The position numbers and the translations under genes are program-made. A stretch of 39,094 nucleotides of DNA, from the NCBI GenBank assembly GCA_022509185.1, contig JAFLTS010000019.1, positions 1 through 39,094 of the forward strand. The letters are read 5' to 3'. Shown here piece by piece: positions 6,924-14,487 of the stretch. The notes beneath the pieces are model-generated. The model searched no databases and was not told where the DNA came from. It worked only from the letters and a program-made list of their open reading frames with translations. This stretch comes from Muribaculaceae bacterium (GTDB lineage Bacteria; Bacteroidota; Bacteroidia; Bacteroidales; Muribaculaceae). Position 1 is the stretch's first letter. Each line of letters begins with the position of its first letter.

Positions 6924-7187
6924 ATGTCAAAGGTTTGTCAGATTACGGGCAAGAAAGCTTCAGTGGGCAATAATGTGTCACACTCAAAGCGGCGCACCAA
7001 AAGAAAATTTGAAGTGAATCTTCACAAGAAAAAATTCTATTGGGTTGAACAGGATATGTGGATCGAGCTTATTCTCTCTGCCAAAGCTCTTCGCACTATC
7101 AACAAAATCGGATTGAACGCTGCTCTTAAAAGAGCTGAAAAAGAAGGAAATCTCGATTTCAGAAACGTTAATATTATCTCACTTTAA
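6924..7187 (+). CDS. rpmB: 50S ribosomal protein L28 (bL28)
   Basis: An 87-residue basic protein of the large ribosomal subunit. It opens with the family motif [20 protein letters not shown] and continues [18 protein letters not shown], then [14 protein letters not shown] near the end. The length is usual for Bacteroidales. It is first in an operon with rpmG (11 nt downstream) and a DUF4295 gene, the standard Bacteroidetes arrangement. Expression probably depends on the promoter at 6780-6809, and possibly on the structured leader. Confidence 0.97.
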   Translation: MSKVCQITGKKASVGNNVSHSKRRTKRKFEVNLHKKKFYWVEQDMWIELILSAKALRTINKIGLNAALKRAEKEGNLDFRNVNIISL

Positions 7188-7198
7188 TTCATCTAATC

Positions 7199-7387
7199 AT
7201 GGCAAAGAAAGCTAAAGGAAATAGGGTGCAGGTAATTTTGGAATGCACCGAGCATAAGGCCAGCGGTATGCCCGGGATGTCTCGTTACATCACCACCAAA
7301 AACCGTAAAAATACAACAGGCCGTCTTGAACTGAAAAAATATAACCCCATTCTCAAAAGAATGACGGTTCATAAAGAAATTAAATAA
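7199..7387 (+). CDS. rpmG: 50S ribosomal protein L33 (bL33), zinc-independent form
   Basis: A 62-residue protein with [38 protein letters not shown] and [14 protein letters not shown], all diagnostic of L33. Only one Cys (in ECTE) is present, so the two CxxC pairs of the zinc-binding form are absent and the protein is the C-minus type. It is second in the rpmB operon, with 11 nt between the genes each side. Confidence 0.97.
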   Translation: MAKKAKGNRVQVILECTEHKASGMPGMSRYITTKNRKNTTGRLELKKYNPILKRMTVHKEIK

Positions 7388-7398
7388 GATCTTAACCC

Positions 7399-7548
7399 AT
7401 GGCAAAGAAAACCGTGGCGTCTCTGCAAAAAGGTGAAGGACGCACATTCAGCAAAGTAATTAAAATGGAAAGGTCTCCTAAGACAGGAGCATACGTTTTC
7501 AAGGAAGAAATGGTGCCTAACGATGCTGTTCAGGCTGCCTTGAAATAA
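7399..7548 (+). CDS. DUF4295 small basic protein, Bacteroidetes ribosome-associated
   Basis: A 49-residue protein starting MAKKTVASLQKGEGRTFSKV and ending VPNDAVQAALK. It matches the DUF4295 family, found only in Bacteroidetes and always right after rpmB-rpmG. Its basic composition and position point to the large ribosomal subunit. My recollection is that a Bacteroidetes-specific large-subunit protein (bL38) has been reported in a Flavobacterium ribosome structure, and this family is a candidate for it, but I cannot confirm the match. It starts 11 nt after rpmG and a strong terminator follows. Confidence 0.9.
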   Translation: MAKKTVASLQKGEGRTFSKVIKMERSPKTGAYVFKEEMVPNDAVQAALK

Positions 7549-7567
7549 TAAATATTTCTATATATTT

Positions 7568-7599
7568 AGGAGATAGATATTTATCTATCTCCTTTTTTT
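7568..7599 (+). terminator. Rho-independent terminator of the rpmB-rpmG operon
   Basis: A perfect self-complementary arm pair, 7568-7579 with 7582-7593, is followed by T at 7593-7599. It is 19 nt after the DUF4295 stop. Confidence 0.9.
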
Positions 7600-7638
7600 A
7601 TTATCTTTACCTTAAACTAACAAACTATTTTTACTTTC

Positions 7639-8265
7639 ATGAAAGCGTTATTTATCAACGGCAGCCCTCGTCCAAACGGATGCACAAAAAGAGGGCTTCA
7701 AGAGCTCGAAAAGGTATTGAAAGATGAAGGCATTGACGTGGAATGGCTCGAAATAGGTTCCAAAGACATCCGCGGTTGTATTTCCTGCTATTATTGCAGA
7801 ACACACAACAAATGTGTCTTCAATGATTTAGTCAACGAGTCGGCTCCCAAACTCGCAGAATGTGATGCTTTGGTGGTAGGAACTCCTGTTTATTATGCAG
7901 GCCCTAATGGTCAGCTTCACTCTTTTCTCGACCGATTATTTTTCAGTACAGCCGCCTGTATTGATAAAACAATGAAAGTAGGAGCCACAGTGGTGTCTTC
8001 AAGAAGAGCGGGCTCTACAAGTGCGTTTGATGATATCAATAAATATTTCACAATATCTGCAATGCCTATAGCGTCGAGCACATATTGGAATGAAGTGCAC
8101 GGTTTCACTCGTGAAGATGTAGAAAAAGATCTTGAAGGTTTACAGACCATGAGAAACCTCGGGAGAAATCTTGCCTTCCTGCTTAAAGCAATTAAAGCAC
8201 TTAAAGATAAAGAAGGCGTGCCTCAACAGGAAAGAGGAGCCTGGACTAACTTTATCGAAGGTTAA
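7639..8265 (+). CDS. Flavodoxin-fold NAD(P)H-dependent oxidoreductase, iron-sulfur flavoprotein type
   Basis: A 208-residue cytoplasmic protein of the NADPH-dependent FMN reductase / flavodoxin-like family. The FMN phosphate-binding loop INGSPRPNGCTKRGL stands at residues 6-20. GCISCYYCRTHNKCVFND (about 50-67) contains a compact C-x2-C-x2-C-x5-C cluster like that of iron-sulfur flavoproteins. VVGTPVYYAGPNGQLHSFLDR is the flavin-ring contact region. The C-terminal half ends in a helix ahead of a short tail. The physiological electron acceptor cannot be told. It is monocistronic: a strong terminator precedes it and a shared bidirectional terminator follows. Confidence 0.88.
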   Translation: MKALFINGSPRPNGCTKRGLQELEKVLKDEGIDVEWLEIGSKDIRGCISCYYCRTHNKCVFNDLVNESAPKLAECDALVVGTPVYYAGPNGQLHSFLDRLFFSTAACIDKTMKVGATVVSSRRAGSTSAFDDINKYFTISAMPIASSTYWNEVHGFTREDVEKDLEGLQTMRNLGRNLAFLLKAIKALKDKEGVPQQERGAWTNFIEG

Positions 8266-8300
8266 TTTCAGTCCAAAGAATTAATTATACTTATGATTAC

Positions 8301-8343
8301 AAAGAAAAAGGGATAACTAAACAATAGTTATCCCTTTTTCTTT
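8301..8343. terminator. Bidirectional terminator between the flavoprotein and acyl-CoA synthetase genes
   Basis: A perfect 19-bp inverted repeat, 8301-8319 with 8325-8343, has a 5-nt loop and A/T tracts on both outer flanks, so it can stop transcripts from both converging genes. One arm consists of the last codons (KEKGITIV) and the stop codon of the minus-strand gene. Confidence 0.92.
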
Positions 8344-9978
8344 CAATATTTCCACAGCCATTTCACGAAGCTTGAATTTTTGAATCTTTCCACTGCCGGT
8401 TAAAGGAAATTCATCGACAAAAAATACATATTTTGGTATCTTGTACCGGGCTATCTGATCCTGACAATAATCCTTCACGTCAGATTCATGAAGCTGACAT
8501 CCTTCATTCAACATTATAAAGGCTCCGACACTTTCTCCATATTTCTTGGAAGGAACACCTACCACTTGCACTATCTTAATTTCCGGCATAGTCTGGAGGA
8601 AGGTTTCTATTTCACTGGGATAAATATTCTCACCCCCACGGATTATCATATCTTTGATCCTTCCTGTTATTCTGAAATTGCCGTTCTCATCCTTATAACC
8701 TAAGTCTCCGGAATGAAGCCAATTATTCTTATCTATCAGTTGAGCAGTTGCTTCCGGGTCATTATAATAACCAAGCATGTTGTTATATCCCCGGTTACAC
8801 ATTTCTCCTTCCACCCCAACAGGACATTCATTCCCTTCCGGATCCAATACCTTGACCTCGCAATGTTCAAATTCCCGACCCACTGTATGTAATCTTACTT
8901 CCAAAGGATCATCCCAACGACTTTGGGTCATACCCGGCGAAGCTTCTGTAAGACCGTACTCGCTTGTCACAATCATGTGCATCTTATTTTCCACTTCTTG
9001 CATTAAAGGCACGGGACATAAAGCACCCGCCATAATTCCGGCATGAAGACTTGTCAGATCGAAAATGTCAAACATTGGATGATTCAACATGCTGATATAC
9101 ATGGTAGGGACTCCATATAATGCTGTACATCTCTCTTTGTGTATGCAAGCCAATACAAGAAGAGGATCAAACCTCTCTACAATCACCATTGTGCACCCAT
9201 GAACAACGCAGTTAAGTATACCTAAAACGAGTCCGAAACAATGGAATAAAGGCACACATACACATAACCTTGTGTCCTTGGAAAAATCAAGATGTACTCC
9301 CGTAAGGTAACCGTTATTACAAATTCCGAAATGACTTAATGTAGCTCCTTTTGGAAATCCGGTGGTACCGCTTGTGTATTGTATATTTATGGCATCATAA
9401 CAATTGCATTCGCTTTTGGCTTTTTGGTATTCTTCGTCCGTCACAGCCCAGCCACGTGTCATTAGCTCATAAACTGTATACATTCCTCTGTGAGATTCGC
9501 TTCCTAAAAATATCACGGACTTCATATGAGGCAATTTCTCACTGTGAAGTTCTCCCCTCTCCTGAGTCTTAAGTTCAGGCAAAATCTTATAGGTCATGTC
9601 AAGAAAATTATTTTCTTTTTCATGATCTATGATACACAAGACTTCCATATCCGATTTTCTCATCAAATCTTCAGCCTCATACATCCTGAAATTTGTGTTA
9701 ACTGTAATAGTTATTGCACCAATCTTAGAACAAGCATAAAACATCGTAACCCAGTCGGGCACATTACTGGCCCAAATACCAACATGAGTTCCTTTCTTAA
9801 TGCCGATCGTCATCAGACCCTTGGCCAATCGGTCTACTCGGTCGTTAAATACTTTGAAGTTCCATCTGAGGTCTCTGTCGGAAAAAACTATATATTCTCG
9901 GTCAGGCGCCTCTTTTGCCCAATATTCGAGCCATTCCCCAATAGTCTTTTCAGACAACTCTGTCATGTATTGATTCAT
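8317..9978 (-). CDS. AMP-forming acyl-CoA synthetase (fatty acyl-CoA ligase, FadD-like)
   Basis: A 553-residue adenylate-forming enzyme that would activate a fatty acid to acyl-AMP and then acyl-CoA. Motifs in order are: the P-loop-like YTSGTTGFPKGATLSH; VPLFHCFGLVLG; the adenine motif SEYGLTEASPGMTQ; LHSGDLGYKDENGNFRITGR, containing the ribose-binding Asp and hinge Arg; MIIRGGENIYPSEIE; and the C-terminal catalytic Lys in LTGSGKIQKFKLRE. The length is in the family's normal range and no membrane segment or secretion signal is seen. The chain length of the substrate is not evident. It is monocistronic, with its terminator built into its own last codons. Confidence 0.93.
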   Translation of the reverse strand: MNQYMTELSEKTIGEWLEYWAKEAPDREYIVFSDRDLRWNFKVFNDRVDRLAKGLMTIGIKKGTHVGIWASNVPDWVTMFYACSKIGAITITVNTNFRMYEAEDLMRKSDMEVLCIIDHEKENNFLDMTYKILPELKTQERGELHSEKLPHMKSVIFLGSESHRGMYTVYELMTRGWAVTDEEYQKAKSECNCYDAINIQYTSGTTGFPKGATLSHFGICNNGYLTGVHLDFSKDTRLCVCVPLFHCFGLVLGILNCVVHGCTMVIVERFDPLLVLACIHKERCTALYGVPTMYISMLNHPMFDIFDLTSLHAGIMAGALCPVPLMQEVENKMHMIVTSEYGLTEASPGMTQSRWDDPLEVRLHTVGREFEHCEVKVLDPEGNECPVGVEGEMCNRGYNNMLGYYNDPEATAQLIDKNNWLHSGDLGYKDENGNFRITGRIKDMIIRGGENIYPSEIETFLQTMPEIKIVQVVGVPSKKYGESVGAFIMLNEGCQLHESDVKDYCQDQIARYKIPKYVFFVDEFPLTGSGKIQKFKLREMAVEILKEKGITIV

Positions 9979-10019
9979 CTTTACCTGAATTGTTCACCTG
10001 TATAATAACTTATCTCCCA

Positions 10020-10027
10020 CAAAATTA
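10020..10027 (-). promoter_or_regulatory. -7 box (TAATTTTG) for the acyl-CoA synthetase gene
   Basis: TAATTTTG on the minus strand, 41 nt before the start codon at 9978. No TTG is found at the -33 distance, so the promoter is weak or needs an activator. Confidence 0.45.
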
Positions 10028-10150
10028 GAGATAATTTTAATAATTATTTAGCTGTTTGATATACTTATTTTTATATAAATGTTAAAATATCTTAAATAGC
10101 TGGAAATTAATTACATATATGCACAATTTCAAGTTTTTTGTGCGGCACAT

Positions 10151-11413
10151 TTATAATTTTTCCGTGCAAGAATCCAGTAGTTGGGTTATTTCTTCTCGAT
10201 TCATTTTCTTACCAATAAAAACTATTTTCTGCATCCTGTCGCCATATACCGGGTCCCAATCTTTCATTAATCCGGGTTCTCTTGCCATTAGTTCTTCAAG
10301 CTCTTCTTTAGGAGCTGTGGCATACCATTTCCCTGCTTCTGTTAGTTTCTTTTGCACACCGGCTTGTTCAAAGAGATACGACATATCAGTCTGACCTGAA
10401 AAATAACATATGCCTTTTGCCCGGATTACAGACTCCGGCCATTTTTTTCCTACAAACCAATCAAACTTATTTATATCAAAAGGCTCTCTTCTATAATATA
10501 CGAAGGTGCTGATACCGTATTCCTCGGTTTCTCCTCCTTCATGATGGTGATGGTGACAATGACATACTCCATGATCATGGTCACAGTGACTATGATCTTC
10601 ATGCTCATCATGATCGTGCATTTCATGTTCTTGATGTTCATGATGTTCATGGTGGTGATGTTCTTCCTCTTCTATCTCTTCAATAGGTTTTTCTATTTCA
10701 TGAATCCATGTGGCTGAGGTCACAGTTTTTTCATAGTCGAATAAATGAGTATTCAGCAATTTATCCAAATCTACATCACAATAATCACATTCTATTATCT
10801 CAGCCTTCGGTTGAAGTGCGCGGATCACTTCCCTTATCTGTTTAAGTTCTGTTTCTGAAACTTCCGACTTTTTATTAAGAAGGATTATATTGCAGAATTC
10901 TATCTGTTGGATCACAAGGTTTTCTATGTCTTCTTCTGCTACTTTAGTGACATTAAGTTTTTCTCCGTTTTCAAATTCGGATTTTAACCTCAAAGCATCA
11001 ACTACCGTTACGATAGCGTCCAGCCTTGGCTCTGCTTCCTTTGTTAGATCGGGTGCTGCCAAGGGCATGGAACATAATGTGCGTGCTATAGGTTCCGGCT
11101 CACAGATACCGCTCGCTTCTATCACAATATAATCAAAATCCTGGCGCATCAGGTCAGATACCTGTTGCATAAGATCGTTTTGGAGGGTGCAGCAAATACA
11201 TCCGTTTTGTAATGCCACCAGACTATCATCTTTTGAACTTACAACACCACCTTTTGCTATAAGAGACGCATCAATATTCACTTCACCGATGTCGTTTACT
11301 ATTACAGCAAACTTTATACCCTCACGATTTGACAATATTCGATTGAGGAGGGTGGTTTTTCCACTACCCAGATATCCGGTCAATAATAAAACGGGAACCT
11401 TCTTCTTTTCCAT
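10151..11413 (-). CDS. CobW/COG0523-family GTPase with a long His-rich loop (metallochaperone)
   Basis: A 420-residue G3E GTPase. Walker A is GYLGSGKT (13-20), the metal-binding motif GCICCTLQ holds C72-x-C74-C75, and Walker B/Asp regions are DYIVIEASGICEP and VTVVDALRLK. The NKKSE base-recognition motif is also present. A stretch around residues 250-295 is made almost wholly of His, Glu and Asp with a few Cys, and is likely a metal reservoir or sensor. The C-terminal CobW_C domain (YGISTFVYYRREPFD to GKKMNREEITQLL) follows. The family delivers zinc, cobalt or iron to client proteins; zinc is the most likely metal here but that is inferred. It lies 6 nt behind a lipoprotein gene and is transcribed with it. 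Confidence 0.9.
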   Translation of the reverse strand: MEKKKVPVLLLTGYLGSGKTTLLNRILSNREGIKFAVIVNDIGEVNIDASLIAKGGVVSSKDDSLVALQNGCICCTLQNDLMQQVSDLMRQDFDYIVIEASGICEPEPIARTLCSMPLAAPDLTKEAEPRLDAIVTVVDALRLKSEFENGEKLNVTKVAEEDIENLVIQQIEFCNIILLNKKSEVSETELKQIREVIRALQPKAEIIECDYCDVDLDKLLNTHLFDYEKTVTSATWIHEIEKPIEEIEEEEHHHHEHHEHQEHEMHDHDEHEDHSHCDHDHGVCHCHHHHHEGGETEEYGISTFVYYRREPFDINKFDWFVGKKWPESVIRAKGICYFSGQTDMSYLFEQAGVQKKLTEAGKWYATAPKEELEELMAREPGLMKDWDPVYGDRMQKIVFIGKKMNREEITQLLDSCTEKL

Positions 11414-11419
11414 GATATC

Positions 11420-12007
11420 TTATAGTTTATTGTTGGTTTTAAGATAGTCTTTTACAGCTTCCGGATTTTCAAGGGCTTCGGTTATCTTCATTGGAAGCTC
11501 GATAAAATCTGTTACTCTGGCTTGTGGAATAATATCCATTTTCAATTGTTCAGGTGATGGCACTTCAGGCAATGCGGCATATTCTGAAAAGGTATATTTT
11601 ATAAATACGGAATTCGGTCCTATTCCTTGACAGTTGAGCCACCAGCCGTCTATAAGTTCTATAGGCTCTGAATCAGCTGTAATATCTGTGGGAGCCGGGA
11701 AATAAATTAATGTTCCTTCTTTATCTACAGTGATACCAACATTTTTTGAATAATTTCCACTCATCCTGAATGCAGTGGCATTCGGTATGATTTCAGACAC
11801 CTTTAAAGGAGCTTCAGGAGTCAGAGGTTTCCTTTCAGGCAATTTAACCTGGTTATCTTCTGCTTCATTTTTTTCGGAGCCACTCTTATAACCTACCGCT
11901 ACACTTGTTGTTGAACCCTCGGTAGAAGTTTTATCTAATCCTGTTGTTTTATGGCTGCAGGAACCCATTAATATGGCTATTAAAGCCGGAAATAGAAATT
12001 TCTTCAT
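11420..12007 (-). CDS. Conserved lipoprotein of unknown function, cotranscribed with the CobW GTPase
   Basis: A 195-residue protein with a type II signal peptide: MKKFLFPALIAILMGSC with the lipid-modified Cys at 17. The residues after it (SHKTTG) carry no acidic surface-export signal, so the protein probably stays on the periplasmic side. A polar linker runs to about residue 65, followed by a compact domain containing ATAFRMSGNYSKNVGITVDK, LIDGWWLNCQGIGPNSVFIK and AALPEVPSPEQLKMDI. I do not recognise the fold. The 6-nt gap to the metallochaperone gene suggests a shared role, perhaps metal stress. It has a well-formed promoter of its own. Confidence 0.8.
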   Translation of the reverse strand: MKKFLFPALIAILMGSCSHKTTGLDKTSTEGSTTSVAVGYKSGSEKNEAEDNQVKLPERKPLTPEAPLKVSEIIPNATAFRMSGNYSKNVGITVDKEGTLIYFPAPTDITADSEPIELIDGWWLNCQGIGPNSVFIKYTFSEYAALPEVPSPEQLKMDIIPQARVTDFIELPMKITEALENPEAVKDYLKTNNKL

Positions 12008-12025
12008 GTCAGTAAGTTTTATTCA

Positions 12026-12056
12026 CAAATTTAACACAATGCCTTTATTTCCACAA
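12026..12056 (-). promoter_or_regulatory. Promoter of the lipoprotein-CobW operon (TTG - 20 nt - TAAATTTG)
   Basis: On the minus strand, TTG at 12056-12054, a 20-nt spacer and TAAATTTG at 12033-12026. The start site would be near 12019, leaving a leader of about 12 nt. No Zur-type palindrome was recognised around it. Confidence 0.75.
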
Positions 12057-12115
12057 CTTTTTATTCCTTGTGCATTTTCCTGTTTGAGACCTTGTAACAC
12101 TAAACCTCTAATTTT

Positions 12116-12150
12116 TTGTATTTATAAGTAGGGTTTTTTCTTTAACTTTG
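12116..12150 (+). promoter_or_regulatory. Candidate promoter of panB (TAACTTTG at 12143-12150)
   Basis: The -7 box TAACTTTG fits the consensus. The nearest TTG (12116-12118) is 24 nt upstream, longer than the usual 19-21. The predicted start near 12157 gives panB a leader of about 115 nt. Confidence 0.55.
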
Positions 12151-12211
12151 CCGGGAGATCTGCTTTTGGACAAACATCTTATGTGGTTTAAATAGAGACC
12201 CTAACTATTAC

Positions 12212-12250
12212 AAATTTGGGGCATGAACCATAATAATTTAGCCCAAATTT
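12212..12250 (+). promoter_or_regulatory. Hairpin in the panB leader
   Basis: AAATTTGGG-C (12212-12222 with one bulged G) pairs with GCCCAAATTT (12241-12250) around an 18-nt loop. No T tract follows, so it is not a terminator as it stands. It ends 22 nt before the panB start and could control translation. Confidence 0.45.
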
Positions 12251-12272
12251 AAGACAAAGAAAAATTACCTCT

Positions 12273-13094
12273 ATGTCTACCAATACAATAGATAACACGA
12301 GAAAGGTAACAACACGACGTCTCACGGAAATGAAACATCGTGGAGAGAAAATATCAATGCTTACAGCCTACGATTTTTCGTCGGCCAAGATTATCGATGA
12401 AGCCGGAATGGATGTGATTTTAGTGGGTGATTCGGCATCAAATGTTATGGCAGGGAATACAACTACCCTACCAATCACACTTGACCAAATGATATATCAT
12501 GCAAAATCTGTGATGAAAGCTGTAAAAAGAGCTCTTGTGGTAGTTGATCTTCCATTTGGCTCTTATCAAGGCAACTCGAAAGAGGCTCTGGCATCCGCTA
12601 TTCGTATCATGAAAGAGAGCCATGCCGAAGCTGTGAAAATGGAAGGAGGTTCGGAAATTAAAGAATCTGTGGAACGTATCCTGAGTGCCGGAATCCCTGT
12701 GATGGGACATCTGGGTCTCACTCCTCAAAGCATTAACAAGTTCGGCACATATAATGTAAGGGCAAAAGGGCGCGAAGAAGCTGAAAAACTAATAGCTGAT
12801 GCACGCTTGTTGGAAGAAATCGGATGCTTTGCAATTGTATTGGAAAAAATTCCGGCTGATCTCGCCGCGCGGGTTGCCAATGAACTGACCATACCCATTA
12901 TTGGTATCGGGGCCGGAGGAGGTGTTGATGGTCAGGTTCTCGTGATGCATGATATGCTAGGGATTAATAAAGGTTTCTCTCCTCGCTTCCTTAGACGTTA
13001 CGCCAATATTGCCGGAATTATGACCGATGCGGTGCAAAATTATATTAAAGACGTAAAAAAGGGCGATTTTCCATCGCCCGAAGAATCTTATTAA
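12273..13094 (+). CDS. panB: 3-methyl-2-oxobutanoate hydroxymethyltransferase (ketopantoate synthesis)
   Basis: A 273-residue cytoplasmic enzyme that transfers a hydroxymethyl group from 5,10-methylene-tetrahydrofolate to alpha-ketoisovalerate, the first step of pantothenate/CoA synthesis. Motifs are [70 protein letters not shown], the catalytic Glu in [11 protein letters not shown], and [20 protein letters not shown]. All metal and substrate ligands appear intact and the length is standard. No other pan gene is adjacent. It sits alone behind a leader of about 115 nt with a hairpin. Its last codons (KKGDFPSP) double as a terminator for the opposite strand. Confidence 0.97.
   Translation: MSTNTIDNTRKVTTRRLTEMKHRGEKISMLTAYDFSSAKIIDEAGMDVILVGDSASNVMAGNTTTLPITLDQMIYHAKSVMKAVKRALVVVDLPFGSYQGNSKEALASAIRIMKESHAEAVKMEGGSEIKESVERILSAGIPVMGHLGLTPQSINKFGTYNVRAKGREEAEKLIADARLLEEIGCFAIVLEKIPADLAARVANELTIPIIGIGAGGGVDGQVLVMHDMLGINKGFSPRFLRRYANIAGIMTDAVQNYIKDVKKGDFPSPEESY
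13055..13079 (-). terminator. Minus-strand terminator of the gad operon, located inside the panB coding region
   Basis: On the minus strand GGGCGA (13079-13074), a 7-nt loop and TCGCCC (13066-13061) lead into six T (13060-13055). The hairpin starts 47 nt past the stop codon of the MFS gene at 13126. On the plus strand there is no T tract after the hairpin, so the signal works in one direction only. Confidence 0.75.
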
Positions 13095-13125
13095 ATCACA
13101 CTCAGGGTAATCCCTGGTAACCTGT

Positions 13126-14472
13126 TTAACCCTTTTGGGCCGGTTGCGCTTGTTCAGTGGCCGGCTCTTCTTCATAATAAGATTTGTCTACAGTAAATGC
13201 AAATTTCTTCCTGGTGAAGATTATAACAATTGTATAGGCAATTACTAAGGCAAAGCTTAATATAAATGCAAAGGTATTTTCATTATGAACATGGAACAAG
13301 CTGCTAATTCCACTTATAATAAACGGTTGGATCGCTATGGCAAGGTAATTTGCTGTCAAAACGAATGCTAAAGCCATAGTCAGTTTTTCCGGATTTGTCA
13401 CTGTGTAGCTTGCCTTATCATATAACATCGGCTGACATATTCCATAACCTAATCCCGTCAGACCGGCTCCTACAAACATAGCCCACTTCTGAGGGAAGAA
13501 AACAAACAGGCCCAGACCTATTACAAGCATTAAAGCTGTCCAGAAGAAAGTGCCTCCTTTGAGTCTCTTTACAAACCAGGTGAGAATATATCCAGGTATA
13601 AGTACTAAGAGGAAGAAAACTGAAGTTACATCTCCCGCAATATTACTTGGCCATCCGTATTGAACGGTTAATTGAGAGCTATAGTTGGTAATTGCTATGG
13701 AGGTAAAGGTTACAAGGAAGTAAACACCAATCAAACTCCATATCCTTCCCATATTGAAACTTCCTGCCTTAGGATTTGTAGATACCACTTCCCCAGGTGA
13801 TACACCCTTTGATTCAGCTTCCTCTTCTTTCTGAGGTGGAAGATTTGGTTTGGAATCCCCTTCTTCTATAAGATTCTTTTCCTCCTTACTGGAAATATTA
13901 ATACCCGGTACGTTTTTAAGCCAGAAAGAGAAAATCAAAGGAATCACGGCAGCCAGATAAACCACAAAAGGCAAATGCCAGTTCCTTCCTTCTATCAGCC
14001 ATCCTACTGCAAAGGTTGCAAGCACCACAGTTGAATTGGAAATACCGGATTGCCACCCCATCTGCTTCATTCTTATCTTCCCGGCGAATGTTTCGGCAAT
14101 AAGCCCTGTAGAGAACGGTATCAAAAGACCTGCACCACAACCTAAGAGACAGCTGATTATAATAAGCGAGGTCATATCTGCAGCAAACAGATACCAGATT
14201 GCACATCCTGCATAAAGAATCAAGGCTCCAACAATTATGGGTATCTTATGTTTGGCCTCCGATAGCTTTCCTGAAAGAAGCACAAATGGTATGATAATAA
14301 AATTAGGAAGAGTGGTTAGCAATTGCACTTCAAGCTCCGGAGCGTGAAGTATCTCTTTAAGTTTGCCCTCCATAGGAGCCACAGCAAGGCCAGGAAGATT
14401 AACAATTAGAGATATAGACATGATGGCCAGATAGGTCATCATGGTGATCGGGGCTTTACCGGTCTTTACCAT
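13126..14472 (-). CDS. Major facilitator superfamily transporter, last gene of the gad operon
   Basis: A 448-residue inner-membrane protein with about 12 transmembrane segments in two halves. The halves are joined by a long, charged cytoplasmic loop (about residues 190-240, rich in Glu, Lys and Ser). Helix 1 reads MSISLIVNLPGLAVAPMEGK, followed by LLTTLPNFIIIPFVLLSGKL. The same pattern occurs in the MFS protein at 20070-21779, so the two are paralogues. It ends in an acidic, Glu/Gln/Ala-rich tail. It starts 15 nt after the GadC-like antiporter gene and belongs to that transcript. The substrate is unknown; the operon suggests an amino acid or a decarboxylation product, but this is inference. 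Confidence 0.85.
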   Translation of the reverse strand: MVKTGKAPITMMTYLAIMSISLIVNLPGLAVAPMEGKLKEILHAPELEVQLLTTLPNFIIIPFVLLSGKLSEAKHKIPIIVGALILYAGCAIWYLFAADMTSLIIISCLLGCGAGLLIPFSTGLIAETFAGKIRMKQMGWQSGISNSTVVLATFAVGWLIEGRNWHLPFVVYLAAVIPLIFSFWLKNVPGINISSKEEKNLIEEGDSKPNLPPQKEEEAESKGVSPGEVVSTNPKAGSFNMGRIWSLIGVYFLVTFTSIAITNYSSQLTVQYGWPSNIAGDVTSVFFLLVLIPGYILTWFVKRLKGGTFFWTALMLVIGLGLFVFFPQKWAMFVGAGLTGLGYGICQPMLYDKASYTVTNPEKLTMALAFVLTANYLAIAIQPFIISGISSLFHVHNENTFAFILSFALVIAYTIVIIFTRKKFAFTVDKSYYEEEPATEQAQPAQKG

Positions 14473-14487
14473 ATATCGGAATCTGAA

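Noticed and set aside
9526..10005. 159-codon plus-strand open frame over the 5' end of the acyl-CoA synthetase gene
   Set aside because: Shadow of a firmly identified gene; no family resemblance, promoter or start context.
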